A DNA stretch of 64,000 nucleotides from Bacillota bacterium (GCA_023453795.1 JAEXSP010000008.1:149220-213219), one strand, 5' to 3'. Counted from the first letter of the stretch, positions 16,264-25,970 are shown. Numbers and translations: made by a program. Notes: a model not told the origin generated them from the letters alone.

Positions 16264-17304
16264 TCAAATATATTTGCATATCTCTAAAATTTCATCATCA
16301 AGAAGGCTTCTTCCGAGAATAATACTTTTATTTTTTACACTGTTCAGTATTTCCCCTACCTTTTCGATGCTGTACTGGATACCCAACTCTTTGAGTTTGC
16401 TGACCACCGCTTTGGTACCTGAGTGTTTGCCAAGCCTGAGTTCCCTTTTCTGCCCCACAATGTCAGGTTCAAAAGGTTCATATGTCAGCGGATTCTTCTC
16501 TATGCCGTCTGCATGAATCCCGGACTCGTATTTAAAAATATCTCTGCCGATTATGGCTTTTGTGCAGGGAATGTCTATACCTGTCACTTTGGAGAAGTAC
16601 CTGCTCATTTCCGGGAGTATCGCTAAATTCATTTTAGCACTGTCATTTATCAAAACCCTGATAGAAGTCAATATTTCCTCCAGTGCTGCAAACCCGCGCT
16701 CCTTTCCACATCCCGAAAAGGAAGCAGTGACTGCATCAGCTCCTTCCATCAATGCTTCGACAGCTACTGCGGTAGCACATGAATAATTGTTCTCGGCACA
16801 TATGTCAATTCTTGTCCCCAGAACATTCCTAATCTCTTTAAGCTTTTTAGCCCACTCAAAGGAAGAACACTTATTTAGGCCTGTGATTCGTAAGCTTTGG
16901 ACGTGCTTGATATACTGGGAATTTTTTAGTCTTTTAAGCTTATCCAGCTTTTCTATTCCGTCTATCTTAAATTCTGCCGTGATATTCAGCTTTCGGTCTG
17001 CAAGCCATTTTATCAGATCATTATCCTTTAGAAGCTCCGAACTTACAATGCAATGCTTTATTGCAGAAGGCAAATCAATATCTTTCTCCCCCGCTTTAAT
17101 CCTAATGATGAAATTCAAGCCCAACGGCGTCTTGCCCATCTTTTTCAACAAGTCTGTATTTATTTCTATAAGGTCGGCACCTAACTCTTTTAGTTTCCAA
17201 GATAGCTCAATAATATCAAGCCTGCTGATTTTTCTTTTTAACAGGTATACTTCAGGTATCGTTCTATCTATAATCGTTACTTCAGTATTTTTATTAAGTA
17301 TCAT
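16264..17304 (-). CDS. nifV-omega: Homocitrate synthase, C-terminal half (NifV-omega)
   Basis: I use the ATG at 17304 behind AAGGAG; the TTG two codons earlier is less likely. The 346-residue protein resembles the C-terminal half of NifV in its last ~195 residues (FKYESGIHADGIEKNPLTYEPFEP, KLGKHSGTKAV), a region that holds the conserved His of LeuA-type synthases and the substrate-closing subdomain. The N-terminal ~150 residues look like a decayed TIM barrel that lacks the DTTLRDGEQ motif, so the protein cannot act alone and should pair with NifV-alpha. This matches the C. pasteurianum arrangement downstream of nifN-B. Confidence 0.93.
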   Translation of the reverse strand: MILNKNTEVTIIDRTIPEVYLLKRKISRLDIIELSWKLKELGADLIEINTDLLKKMGKTPLGLNFIIRIKAGEKDIDLPSAIKHCIVSSELLKDNDLIKWLADRKLNITAEFKIDGIEKLDKLKRLKNSQYIKHVQSLRITGLNKCSSFEWAKKLKEIRNVLGTRIDICAENNYSCATAVAVEALMEGADAVTASFSGCGKERGFAALEEILTSIRVLINDSAKMNLAILPEMSRYFSKVTGIDIPCTKAIIGRDIFKYESGIHADGIEKNPLTYEPFEPDIVGQKRELRLGKHSGTKAVVSKLKELGIQYSIEKVGEILNSVKNKSIILGRSLLDDEILEICKYI

Positions 17305-17367
17305 GAACAAATTCTCCTTTCATCATAAGATTGGGCTTTGGTCAGATTTATTTTACTTAATTAATTT

Positions 17368-17679
17368 CTATTTTATTTCCAGTCGTTCTACTTTCTTGCC
17401 GTTTTCAAGATGAGCTTCTACAATTTCCGGGACATCTTCCGGCGTTACTTCCTTATACCAAACTCCCTCGGGGTAAATAACTACGATCGGCCCTGAGCTG
17501 CATATGCCGAAACAGCCTGTATTAGTGACCATCACCTCACCCGAAAGGTCTTTTTCTTCAATCTGTTCTAAAAAAGCTTGAACAATGCCTACTGAGTCTT
17601 TTGAACAGCAAAAGCCTTTCATCTGTCCATTCACTCTTGAACTTGTACATACAAATACATGATATTTTGGTTTTTGCAT
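17368..17679 (-). CDS. Thioredoxin-like [2Fe-2S] ferredoxin, Shethna type
   Basis: The 103-residue protein is a thioredoxin-fold 2Fe-2S ferredoxin closely similar in layout to the C. pasteurianum protein, which is known to interact with the nitrogenase MoFe protein. Cluster ligands are visible as FVCTSS (Cys11), GFCCSK (Cys24/25) and NTGCFGICSSGP (Cys56 and Cys60). The extra Cys of the C. pasteurianum loop (position 14) is Ser here, consistent with its being dispensable. It lies 39 nt after nifN-B and ahead of nifV-omega, inside the nif operon. The exact electron partner is inference. Confidence 0.93.
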   Translation of the reverse strand: MQKPKYHVFVCTSSRVNGQMKGFCCSKDSVGIVQAFLEQIEEKDLSGEVMVTNTGCFGICSSGPIVVIYPEGVWYKEVTPEDVPEIVEAHLENGKKVERLEIK

Positions 17680-17718
17680 GATTTACACACCCCTTTGATT
17701 ATTTATTCAAATCCTTAT

Positions 17719-20361
17719 TTAATAAGCGGCAACTCTTGTGTCTACCTTCAGTTTCTCAACAGAATTATTTATTGCAGCCTCTATACTTCCGCAGGTCTGA
17801 AATATTTCTATTCCCTTGTCCTTCAGCACTTTTGACGGCTCATAGCCAATTCTTAAAACAAGAACGCCATTGCAGTCACTAATTGTATTAACTATTTTGG
17901 AGATTTTTGATTCTTCATTTCCACAGTCCTCCGACCCGCTGCAATATTTCCCGACTGTTCTCTTTTCAATAAACCGTACCCCTTTATTGTCATGGCGGAA
18001 AATGTAGAACTCCTCCACCTGTCCGAAATGCCTGTCAATATATTTTCCGTTCGAGGAAGCTGCAGCAAAAAGATACACTTCACCGTTTTCTTCTTCCTCA
18101 TTTTTCGATGAACATCCGGTACATCCCATAAATTCAGCCGAAATATCCTCTGAAAGCTTTCCGATCGCATCCGCTCTGCATTGCTTGCAGTGCAGCATCT
18201 GTTTTATATGCACCCCGCACTTTTTCCTTACTTCGTTCAATTCTTTGTTGTTTGTCAGCTGCATATTTTCAAAAGCACTGCCCTTGGCCGGTATCAACGG
18301 CATTATATTGGTAATGTATGCACCGCATTCCTTGACCTTCTTCACTACCGCCTCTATATGCCCGTCATTGATGCCTTTAATCATAACCGTATTAACCTTG
18401 CAGACAACACCCTTTGAAGCAAGGAATTTCAATCCGGCAAGCTGATTCATTATAAGCAGTTCGGCAGCCCCGCGCCCCGTAAGCTTCATACCTTTGAAAT
18501 CAACTTCTCTGTATATCTTTTCAGCTATACCGGGATCGATTGCGTTGATTGTAATAGTAACATGGCGTATGCCCAAGCTGATCAGTTCATCCGCATAATA
18601 CGGAAGCATCAAGCCGTTAGTCGAAAGGCAAAAGGTAATATCAGGATCTATCTCTTTAATCAGCTCAATGGACCTTTTGGTATTTTCAAAGTTAGCCAAA
18701 GCATCCCCGGGGCCTGCTATGCCCACAACCTTAAGATTTTTTACTTTACTGCGAACAGCGGAGAACTTGGCAGCAGCCTGTTCGGGAGTCAATACTTCAC
18801 TTGTTACACCCGGTCTGCTTTCGTTGACGCAATCATACTTTCTGTTACAGTAATTACAGGATATATTACAGGCAGGTGCTACAGGAATATGCATTCTGGC
18901 ATTCTCACATGCACCCGCGCTATAGCATGGATGTTCAGCGGTTTTTTCCTTCAGTTTTATGTCTTCAATTTTCAATACGTTCGTTTTATCTGCATTTTCG
19001 TCAGGTTTATAATACCTGTCGAATAAACTTTTCCTGTAAGTACTGTGTTTGTTTTCAAGCAAAATATTGGTAATATTATCAAGCAGTGTCTGTGATCCGT
19101 TGTAGGCTGTCGAAATTAATCTCTGTCCGCCCATTCTGTCATGTATCGGGAAACCGATTCTGACAAGTGGTATTCCTTCTTTCTCAGTAATATACTTACC
19201 GTCTGAGTTTCCAAGAAGTATGTTGGCTTTGAGTTGAACAGCGTGCTTACGTATCGTTTCAAAATCTATATCATCAAGGAATAAAGGCTCGCTGTCCTTG
19301 AACCAGTTTTTCAACAGAGTTTTCACTTCGCTGTTTTGGGTACCGGTGCAAATAAGAACGGGTGTAATTCCATTTTCCATGCAGAGTCTGCTAACTGCAG
19401 CAACAAGCTCTGGGTTGCCATATATTACAGCCCTGCCTTCCGCATTATATTTATGGGAATCAATCATTCCGTCAATATAGCGTCCCCTTTCTTCCTTTAA
19501 TCCTGTCGGAATGGGTTTGCCCGATATTTGCGCCAAAATGTTTATTAGAACATCTGTATTCTCAATTCCAATAGGTAGTGAGCACCGATAAAGTGGAATA
19601 TTGAATTTTTCAAGAAGGTATTTGCCGGGTGACAGGCTCTCGGGAATCGTTAACCCGATTTCAATCGTTGCAGCAGCCCCGGCCATTTTTTCTATATCCG
19701 GTATCTTTGTTCCGCCCTCCGGTATTCTTCTGTACTTTGTCGAATAAGGCGCATCCAGTGTGTTTGAAATGTCAGGAAGCAATATATAGTCAATTCCGAA
19801 TGCATTCAGAAGGCTTTTAATGTTTCTTATATCCCCGGGATTGAGCATTCCGGCAATAACATTAACTTTTCCATTCGGGAATGTTTCTTTGACAATAGTC
19901 TTAACAATCGAGCATAAGGCAGAATAATACCCCTCAAACTCTGAACCCCCGTATCCCGGAGTTGATACAGGTATAAGCGAAACCCCTTCGAAATCGCCGG
20001 TTTCAGCCACCTCTGAGAGTATCCTTCCGATGTCCTCGCCTATTGTTTCAGCAAGACATGTAGTTGCAACGCCTATTACTTGAGGATTATAAAGCTTTAC
20101 CATGTTGTCAAGGCCTTTCTTAAGATTGCTCTCTCCTCCGTAAACCGTACCTTTTTCATTCAGGGATGAGGAGGCAATATCAACAGGTTCATTGTAATGC
20201 CCGGCCATATGCCTTCTGATATAGGTACTGCAGCCCTGAGAACCATGCAGCATAAACATCCCGTTTTCTATGCCCTTGAAAGCAATTGCTGCACCCATCG
20301 GCATACACATTTTACATGGATTTATATTAACATTAACAAAATTTCTGTTTGAATTTGCCAT
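17719..20361 (-). CDS. nifN-B: NifN-NifB fusion, FeMo-co scaffold and NifB-co synthase
   Basis: This 880-residue fusion has two parts. Residues ~5-430 are NifN, the beta-like subunit of the NifEN scaffold (CKMCMPMGAAIAF, MFMLHGSQGCSTYIRRH, TTCLAETIGED). Residues ~475-880 are NifB: HPCYSAGACENARMHI, then APACNISCNYCNRKYDC with the radical SAM CX3CX2C, then NESRPGV, and a C-terminal NifX-like domain from ~765 (ASSNGKYIDRHFGQVEEFYIF). NifB uses S-adenosylmethionine to fuse two 4Fe-4S clusters with an interstitial carbide into NifB-co, which NifEN then matures. Fusion allows direct hand-over. The same fusion is known in C. pasteurianum. It is separated from nifE by a GC-rich hairpin. Confidence 0.97.
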   Translation of the reverse strand: MANSNRNFVNVNINPCKMCMPMGAAIAFKGIENGMFMLHGSQGCSTYIRRHMAGHYNEPVDIASSSLNEKGTVYGGESNLKKGLDNMVKLYNPQVIGVATTCLAETIGEDIGRILSEVAETGDFEGVSLIPVSTPGYGGSEFEGYYSALCSIVKTIVKETFPNGKVNVIAGMLNPGDIRNIKSLLNAFGIDYILLPDISNTLDAPYSTKYRRIPEGGTKIPDIEKMAGAAATIEIGLTIPESLSPGKYLLEKFNIPLYRCSLPIGIENTDVLINILAQISGKPIPTGLKEERGRYIDGMIDSHKYNAEGRAVIYGNPELVAAVSRLCMENGITPVLICTGTQNSEVKTLLKNWFKDSEPLFLDDIDFETIRKHAVQLKANILLGNSDGKYITEKEGIPLVRIGFPIHDRMGGQRLISTAYNGSQTLLDNITNILLENKHSTYRKSLFDRYYKPDENADKTNVLKIEDIKLKEKTAEHPCYSAGACENARMHIPVAPACNISCNYCNRKYDCVNESRPGVTSEVLTPEQAAAKFSAVRSKVKNLKVVGIAGPGDALANFENTKRSIELIKEIDPDITFCLSTNGLMLPYYADELISLGIRHVTITINAIDPGIAEKIYREVDFKGMKLTGRGAAELLIMNQLAGLKFLASKGVVCKVNTVMIKGINDGHIEAVVKKVKECGAYITNIMPLIPAKGSAFENMQLTNNKELNEVRKKCGVHIKQMLHCKQCRADAIGKLSEDISAEFMGCTGCSSKNEEEENGEVYLFAAASSNGKYIDRHFGQVEEFYIFRHDNKGVRFIEKRTVGKYCSGSEDCGNEESKISKIVNTISDCNGVLVLRIGYEPSKVLKDKGIEIFQTCGSIEAAINNSVEKLKVDTRVAAY

Positions 20362-20465
20362 TTATGATCGCCACCTGTCCCTACACCCCTTACCTTAGTG
20401 GAAAAGGGATAAATTAATGTATTGAAAAGTCTTTTGATTTCATCTGTATCCTTTTTTAAGGGTGT

Positions 20466-20495
20466 GGGGGTTTAATAAAGAAATTTAAAACCCCC
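20466..20495 (-). other. Intergenic hairpin between nifE and nifN-B
   Basis: GGGGGTTT/AAACCCCC arms form an 8-bp or longer stem immediately after the nifE stop. No T-run follows, so it looks more like an mRNA processing or 3'-end stabilising structure than a terminator. Confidence 0.6.
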
Positions 20496-20504
20496 GCCCC
20501 TATT

Positions 20505-21905
20505 CTACAAAGGGATTTTACTGTCAACTGCCTTTACGTATTTCCATACCGGGCTGTTAATTGATGCATCTACTTCTTTTGCAAAATTTACAGCTCCTTC
20601 AAAGCCGCACAGAGGGTGCTTTCTTTCATGGTTATGGTCACAGAAGGCAACTCCCAGCTTATAGGCAAGTGGTCGCTCCTTCACACCTCCGACCAGGATA
20701 TCCGCTCCCTTTTCTGTCATAAACTTTTCTAGCTCTGCCGGATTTGTATCATCAAGGATCACTGTACCTTCATCTGAAATGCTTCTTATCACCTCATAAT
20801 CTTCAGCTTTTCCTGTCTGAGTTCCAACCATGACCGTCTTCATGCCTAATTCATTGAACTGCTTAATTAAGGAAATCGCCTTAAAGCCGCCGCCTACATA
20901 TATGGCAGCCTTCTTCCCGTATAACCTATTCTTATAGTAATCAAGCTGATGCTTATACTTGTTTTCTTCTTGAGCAGCAAATAGTTCAGCTTTCCTAACG
21001 TAATCCTTGTCACCGAGGCACTCAGCAAGCATCATTAATGACCTTTTAGTATCCTCAAGCCCGAAAAAGCTTACTTTTATAAATGGGATTCCGTATTTTG
21101 CTTCCATGTTCTTTGCAAGATATGTCATGGAGCCTGCGCATTGGACTATATTCAGGGATGCCCGAGGAGCATCGATTATTTTTTCACATCTCGAGTCACC
21201 CGTAATTTTCGCATTTATTTCTATACCTATCTGTTTGAGATAATCCTCTATGATCCAAACTTCTCCTGCCAGGTTGAAATCGCCCAGAAAATTCACCATC
21301 TTCAAACCTGAACCTGTATTCTTTTTACTCCCGGCATTTTTCTCTTCATGTCTGGACATCAATTCAAGCAATGCATTACAGGCTGCTTTATAGCCCATGG
21401 ATTTATTACCTGCGAAACCGCTTGACTGTACCGGAATAACATCAATTGAATGCTTCTTCTCAGCAGCTTTGCATACTGCTTGAATATCATCTCCGATAAC
21501 TCCTACGATGCAGGTTGCGTAAACAAAAACCACTTTTGGGTTATACTGCTTTACAATATCATCAATCGCACCTGCAAGCTTCTTTTCTCCGCCGAATATA
21601 ACATCCTGCTCCATCAGGTCAGTTGAAAAGCTGTTTCTATATAATTCCGGCCCGCTTGTCAGACTTCCCCTGATATCCCAGGTATAGCTCGCACAGCCTA
21701 TCGGGCCATGCACGATGTGTGCTGCATCGGTAATGGGATTCAAAACAACCCTTGCGCCGCAATATACACATGCCCTTTGGCTTACAGTACCCGCAACACT
21801 GTCGGAATCGCACTTTAGCTTCCCATTGTCCTTTGAATTGCAGCAAATAAAATCTTTTCTGTCCTCAAGAATTCCCAGCTTACTGCTTTTGTTGCTGTTG
21901 TTCAT
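20505..21905 (-). CDS. nifE: FeMo-co scaffold protein NifE
   Basis: The ATG at 21905 with AAGGAG 8 nt upstream is chosen over the GTG six codons earlier, giving 466 residues. NifE is the alpha-like subunit of the NifEN scaffold on which NifB-co becomes FeMo-co. Visible motifs include ACVYCGARVVLNP and HIVHGPIGCASYTWDIRG (P-cluster-like Cys), ATCIVGVIGDD, the LNIVQCAGSMTYL segment, and HPLCGFEGAVNFAKE near the C-terminus. It starts ~210 nt after nifK, a gap that contains a strong hairpin. Confidence 0.96.
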   Translation of the reverse strand: MNNSNKSSKLGILEDRKDFICCNSKDNGKLKCDSDSVAGTVSQRACVYCGARVVLNPITDAAHIVHGPIGCASYTWDIRGSLTSGPELYRNSFSTDLMEQDVIFGGEKKLAGAIDDIVKQYNPKVVFVYATCIVGVIGDDIQAVCKAAEKKHSIDVIPVQSSGFAGNKSMGYKAACNALLELMSRHEEKNAGSKKNTGSGLKMVNFLGDFNLAGEVWIIEDYLKQIGIEINAKITGDSRCEKIIDAPRASLNIVQCAGSMTYLAKNMEAKYGIPFIKVSFFGLEDTKRSLMMLAECLGDKDYVRKAELFAAQEENKYKHQLDYYKNRLYGKKAAIYVGGGFKAISLIKQFNELGMKTVMVGTQTGKAEDYEVIRSISDEGTVILDDTNPAELEKFMTEKGADILVGGVKERPLAYKLGVAFCDHNHERKHPLCGFEGAVNFAKEVDASINSPVWKYVKAVDSKIPL

Positions 21906-22064
21906 CCTCCTCACTCCTTTCACTTAAGACGTTCTGTTGGTGGTGTGTCCTTACCTTAAATAAACTCCTGCCCCTATCCGGGGGGTAATGATACCGGAAG
22001 AGCTTGCCTTGCTCTGCTTACAAGCAGCCGTACATATAAGCAGGGGGCAGAAGTAAAATTATCT

Positions 22065-22098
22065 GGGGCATTCATTTTCATGTTGACATGAACGCCCC
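22065..22098 (-). other. Intergenic hairpin between nifK and nifE
   Basis: An 11-bp stem (GGGGCGTTCAT with ATGAATGCCCC, one G-T pair) begins 17 nt after the nifK stop. The following sequence is AGATAATTTTACTT, a poor T-run, so partial termination or 3'-end protection of nifHDK mRNA is more likely than full termination. Confidence 0.65.
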
Positions 22099-22114
22099 AC
22101 AAGGAGGAAAAAAC

Positions 22115-23476
22115 TTACATAATCAATTCAAGATCTTCGTCTGCTGCATCTCTGTCCTGTCTGTCCAAAAGTGCGTTGCTGATCATCTCTATGATTCTCA
22201 TAGTACCCTTATAACCTACAAGAGGCATATAAGAATGGACACTTCTATCAATTATAGGGAAGCCTATCCTTACGAAAGGAACATCCTCAGCTTTTGCAAT
22301 GTATTTACCATGTGTACCGCCGATTAGAAGGTCGACCGGTTCTTCCTTCATCCACTGGTGGAGAGTAAAGAGATCGCCCAATGCTTTAACCCTGCCTTCT
22401 ATACCCGCTTCTTCCAGCATACCTTTGACTTCCTTTTCAAAGGCTTCACCCGGAGTACCTGTCAGAACATATTTGGGAATCATTCCAAGGCTTATTGCCA
22501 GCTCAGTCAAAGCAATTACAAGGTCGGGATCTCCGAATATAGCTACTTTTTTGCCGTGGTAGTGATAATGGCAGTCAACCATAATATCCACCAGCTGGCC
22601 TCTTTCTTCCTCAATTTCATAAGGAACTTCTTTTCCTGTCAAGCCTGATACTGCTGTAAGAAAATCATCCGTTGCTTTTATTCCGATTGGGGTTTTCAAC
22701 ACTTTATATGGAACCTTGCATCTTTTCTCCAACTCCGCTGCTCCATCCAGCGATGCGAAGGAGCCAAGAGCAATAGTTGCAGAAGAGTTACCCATGTCTA
22801 CAATATCCGACACTCTTGTTCCACCCTGCGGATACATTTCAAACTTGCCTGTCATCGGCGCATCTACAACCCCGCTTGTATCAGGAAGCATAATGAAAGG
22901 TATGCCCATTGCCTTCAAAAGCCTTTTGATTTCTCTCATATCTCCGGGATTTACAAAACCAGGAATTATGTTAATCTTTCCGTTTGAATCTCCGTTTTTG
23001 ACACTCAGGTATTTGATGAAACCCTTGACCATGTTGGAAAATCCGGTTATATGAGACCCGACATAGCTTGGCGTATTGGTATGTACAACAATTTTACCTT
23101 CAGGAATCTGTGCCTGGTTGATATAAGTAGGTATATCGTCACCGATGGTCTCTGAAAGGCAAGTAGTATGTATAGCAATAATGTCAGGGTTATAGATTGA
23201 AAATATATTTTTTATTGCGGTTTTTAGGTTTGTTCCTCCCCCGAAAACCGCAGCTCCCTCTGTGAATGAGCTTGTAGATGCCATTATCGGATCACGGAAG
23301 TTTCTTGTAAGGAACTTTCTGTGATAAGCACAGCATCCCTGGGAACCATGACTGTGCGGCAGACATTTGTGAACCCCCAGTGCTGCATACATTGCTCCTA
23401 CCGGCTGGCAGGTCTTTGCAGGATTTATTACAATTGCACTTCTATCTGAATATTCTTTAGGTGTTAGATCCAACAT
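22115..23476 (-). CDS. nifK: Nitrogenase MoFe protein beta subunit
   Basis: The 453-residue protein is shorter than the ~520 residues of Azotobacter NifK because it lacks the N-terminal extension, as in clostridia. P-cluster ligands appear in INPAKTCQPVGAMYAALG (Cys), LPHSHGSQGCCAYHR (Cys) and HTTCLSETIGDD (Cys); TPSYVGSHITGF is the region of the bridging Ser. The C-terminus is VPFVRIGFPIIDRSVHSYMPLVGYKG. It pairs with NifD as an alpha2beta2 tetramer. The start lies within 2 nt of the nifD stop and has AGGAGG 8 nt upstream. Confidence 0.98.
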   Translation of the reverse strand: MLDLTPKEYSDRSAIVINPAKTCQPVGAMYAALGVHKCLPHSHGSQGCCAYHRKFLTRNFRDPIMASTSSFTEGAAVFGGGTNLKTAIKNIFSIYNPDIIAIHTTCLSETIGDDIPTYINQAQIPEGKIVVHTNTPSYVGSHITGFSNMVKGFIKYLSVKNGDSNGKINIIPGFVNPGDMREIKRLLKAMGIPFIMLPDTSGVVDAPMTGKFEMYPQGGTRVSDIVDMGNSSATIALGSFASLDGAAELEKRCKVPYKVLKTPIGIKATDDFLTAVSGLTGKEVPYEIEEERGQLVDIMVDCHYHYHGKKVAIFGDPDLVIALTELAISLGMIPKYVLTGTPGEAFEKEVKGMLEEAGIEGRVKALGDLFTLHQWMKEEPVDLLIGGTHGKYIAKAEDVPFVRIGFPIIDRSVHSYMPLVGYKGTMRIIEMISNALLDRQDRDAADEDLELIM

Positions 23477-23477
23477 A

Positions 23478-25073
23478 TCACATACCTCCTATATAGCTGC
23501 CTTCGAGCATTGGCTGAGATTTCCACGGAGGAGTAACATACTTCCATGCAGGTGTTGTGATACCCATCGCTATATCCCTTGCAAAATTGACAGCCCCCCT
23601 GAATGTTGCATAAGGACCGCTGTAATCATATGAATGCAGCTGTTTTGAAAAAATGCCCGCTTTATGTGAAACATATTTATCCTTGATACCTGAACAGAAT
23701 ACATCCGGTTTTAAAAGCTTAAGGAATTCTTCCGTCTCAAAATGGTTCAAATCGTCAACTACAATACTTTCTTTGTTCATCTCTTTGATAAGACCTGCGT
23801 AATAGTTCAAAGGTATCTCATTTTTCAGCTGTTCATATTTCTCTTTAGAGAGGAAGACCCTGTAATGATCGGGATCTGCTTCGACTTCAATGCTTTCAAT
23901 GTTCTTACTGTCGCCGTCCTCTTTTATGTCCGGGATGACTTCTCTTCCTTCATAGTCATCTCTGTGAGCAAACTCATAGCCGGCCATAACTGTTTCCATT
24001 CCCAGATCCTTTAATACATGCTGATAATGATGTGCTCTGGAACCACCTACAAAAAGTGCGGCTGTCTTACCCTTACAGATGCTTCTGTAATATTCCATGG
24101 ATTCAGCAATATCATCCAATTCCTCTGCAATAACCTGTTCAGTTCTTGCTGTAAGCTCAGGGTCATCAAAGTATTTTGCTATATCCCTCAAAGCTTTAGC
24201 TGTACTTTCTATTCCGATGAAATTAACCTTGATCCAATCCTGCCCATACTTTGTTTTCATCATTTCACCGATATAGTTTATGGAACGGTGGCACTGTATA
24301 ACGTTTAGCGTAGCCTTGTGTGCATTCTTCATATCTCTGACTGTTCCATCACCGGTCATGACTGAAACAATTTCATATCCGATCTTTTTCAGAAGCTTTT
24401 CAACTTCCCAGCCATCCCCGCCTATATTATATTCACCGAGTACATTGACGGAATATTTTCCAACAACCTTATCCCCCGTTCCTATAATGTGTCTGATCAA
24501 TCCGTTATTGGCAATATGGTGACCTCCGGACTGGCTGACGCCCTTATAGCCTTCGCAGCTGAATGCAACCGCTTTGATTCCGTATTCTTTTTCAGCCTGT
24601 GCAGCTACTGCATGAATATCATCACCGATCAAACCGACTGGACATGTAGAACATATGAATATTGTCTTTGGATGAAAGATTTCGACAATTTCTTTGATTG
24701 CCTGCCTCAGCTTCTTTTCACCGCCGAAAACAATGTCTCCTTCCTGAAGGTCCGTAGAAAAACAATAGTTCAAATAGTTTTGTTCATCACCATTGGTTCT
24801 GCCTTTGTTTCTTCTTGTTCCCCATGTATAATATCCGCAGCCGATAGGTCCGTGAGTCAATACTACCGCGTCTCTCAATGGTCCGAGAACAACACCTTTA
24901 CAACCTGCATAACAGCAGCCCCTGTTGGTAAGGATTCCCGGAATCGTTCTTGTATTTGCAGTAACCTTTTGCGGCTCTTCACACGATTCAGCTTTCACTA
25001 AAATGTGATCTTTTCTGTTTTTAAAGACCGCTGCCGGATAACTTTCCAATATCTTATCCAATTGTTCCTTCAT
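23478..25073 (-). CDS. nifD: Nitrogenase MoFe protein alpha subunit
   Basis: The start is taken as the third methionine of the frame (25073), 8 nt after GAGAGG, giving 531 residues. P-cluster Cys lie in NRGCCYAGCKGV, THGPIGCGYY and CSTCPVGLIGDD. FeMo-co ligands are the Cys in NVIQCHRSINYIG and the His in QLHSYDYSGPYA; the substrate-site Gln and His lie in VSQSGGHHIANN. Residues ~375-430 carry the ~50-residue insertion typical of clostridial NifD (DIKEDGDSKNIESIEVEAD). The Mo-type assignment rests on these motifs and on the absence of a delta-subunit (anfG/vnfG) gene. Confidence 0.98.
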   Translation of the reverse strand: MKEQLDKILESYPAAVFKNRKDHILVKAESCEEPQKVTANTRTIPGILTNRGCCYAGCKGVVLGPLRDAVVLTHGPIGCGYYTWGTRRNKGRTNGDEQNYLNYCFSTDLQEGDIVFGGEKKLRQAIKEIVEIFHPKTIFICSTCPVGLIGDDIHAVAAQAEKEYGIKAVAFSCEGYKGVSQSGGHHIANNGLIRHIIGTGDKVVGKYSVNVLGEYNIGGDGWEVEKLLKKIGYEIVSVMTGDGTVRDMKNAHKATLNVIQCHRSINYIGEMMKTKYGQDWIKVNFIGIESTAKALRDIAKYFDDPELTARTEQVIAEELDDIAESMEYYRSICKGKTAALFVGGSRAHHYQHVLKDLGMETVMAGYEFAHRDDYEGREVIPDIKEDGDSKNIESIEVEADPDHYRVFLSKEKYEQLKNEIPLNYYAGLIKEMNKESIVVDDLNHFETEEFLKLLKPDVFCSGIKDKYVSHKAGIFSKQLHSYDYSGPYATFRGAVNFARDIAMGITTPAWKYVTPPWKSQPMLEGSYIGGM

Positions 25074-25184
25074 TTCCATCACCTCTCTATTTAACTAACG
25101 ATACAATTCAAAAAAAGCACTTATTTTTACTTTCTCTATACCAAAGGCAGACAAGAGTAATTAAATGTCAATTGCAGCCCTCGA

Positions 25185-25571
25185 TTAAATCGCTACTTCT
25201 CCGCTCTCTCCGGTTCTGACCCTTATTGCATCCGACACCGGCATTACAAATATTTTACCGTCACCCGGTTTCCCTTTACTGTTTACAGATATAATCGAAT
25301 CGACCACTTTCTTGACTTCATCATCCTTAACTACCAAAGAAATGAGCCTTTTCGGTATCAAACGGTGTCCTTCGGATAATGCTTCTCCAAGTACCGGAGA
25401 AGGGATATCTACCTGACCTGAAATCATATTTTCTATCAAGGTAAAATCTACTTTTTTCTTTCCCCTGCCCAATACCTTTCTGCAGTTAATTGCCGGAAAC
25501 CCTTCACTCAGTAATGCTTCCTTGGTTTTATTGATCATATCCATTCTTATTACCGCCAACACTTCCTTCAT
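25185..25571 (-). CDS. nifI2: Nitrogenase PII-like regulator NifI2
   Basis: The 128-residue PII-family protein has the NifI2-type extended T-loop (QVDIPSPVLGEALSEGHRL) in place of the uridylylated YRG loop, and the C-terminal GKPGDGKIFVMPV and IRVRTGESGE motifs. With NifI1 it forms a complex that switches off dinitrogenase post-translationally in response to 2-oxoglutarate and ATP levels, as shown in methanogens. The gene is 13 nt after nifI1, in the conserved nifH-I1-I2-D order. Confidence 0.95.
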   Translation of the reverse strand: MKEVLAVIRMDMINKTKEALLSEGFPAINCRKVLGRGKKKVDFTLIENMISGQVDIPSPVLGEALSEGHRLIPKRLISLVVKDDEVKKVVDSIISVNSKGKPGDGKIFVMPVSDAIRVRTGESGEVAI

Positions 25572-25584
25572 AGGAATCCCTCCT

Positions 25585-25911
25585 TTATAAGCCTTTGCTG
25601 GCTGAGCTTATGGTATATACCTCATCAACAGGGCTTATAAAAATTTTACCGTCTCCAAATGCACCTTTTTGTCCTGTTCTGGCATTCTTCATTATAACTT
25701 TTACAACGTCGTCCTTATCCTCGTCCTTAACTACCATCATCAGCATTTCCTTGGGTATCTCATCATAAAATACATCACCTACTTTAACGCCCCTCTGTTT
25801 TCCGCGGCCCATGACATCCATTTTAGTAACAGCCGGAAATCCTGCGTCGCTAAGTTCCGATAATACCATTCCAACCCTCTCAGGTCTGATTATTGCTCTT
25901 ATCATCAACAT
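25585..25911 (-). CDS. nifI1: Nitrogenase PII-like regulator NifI1
   Basis: The 108-residue protein keeps the PII fold: MIRAIIRPERVGMVLSEL at the N-terminus, a short T-loop with GVKVGDVFYDEIP lacking the GlnB-type YRG tyrosine site, and GAFGDGKIFISPVDEV as the nucleotide-binding B-loop region. It works with NifI2 in ammonia switch-off by binding the MoFe protein. AAAGGAG precedes the ATG. It is separated from nifH by ~140 nt holding a long hairpin, so the nifH message may be made in excess. Confidence 0.95.
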   Translation of the reverse strand: MLMIRAIIRPERVGMVLSELSDAGFPAVTKMDVMGRGKQRGVKVGDVFYDEIPKEMLMMVVKDEDKDDVVKVIMKNARTGQKGAFGDGKIFISPVDEVYTISSASKGL

Positions 25912-25970
25912 ATAATTTCTCCTTTCAAAATTATCGCTATCTTCCTGGTTTTCACTCTTGCCCTTTTAAG

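Noticed and set aside
24489..25001. 170-codon plus-strand ORF inside nifD
   Set aside because: It is antisense to a certain gene, has no ribosome site and encodes a low-complexity, Ser/Phe-rich sequence.
23478..25073. Alternative (V- or Fe-only) nitrogenase alpha subunit
   Set aside because: No delta-subunit gene (vnfG/anfG) lies between nifD and nifK, the ~50-residue clostridial NifD insertion is present, and the FeMo-co ligand motifs fit the Mo type.
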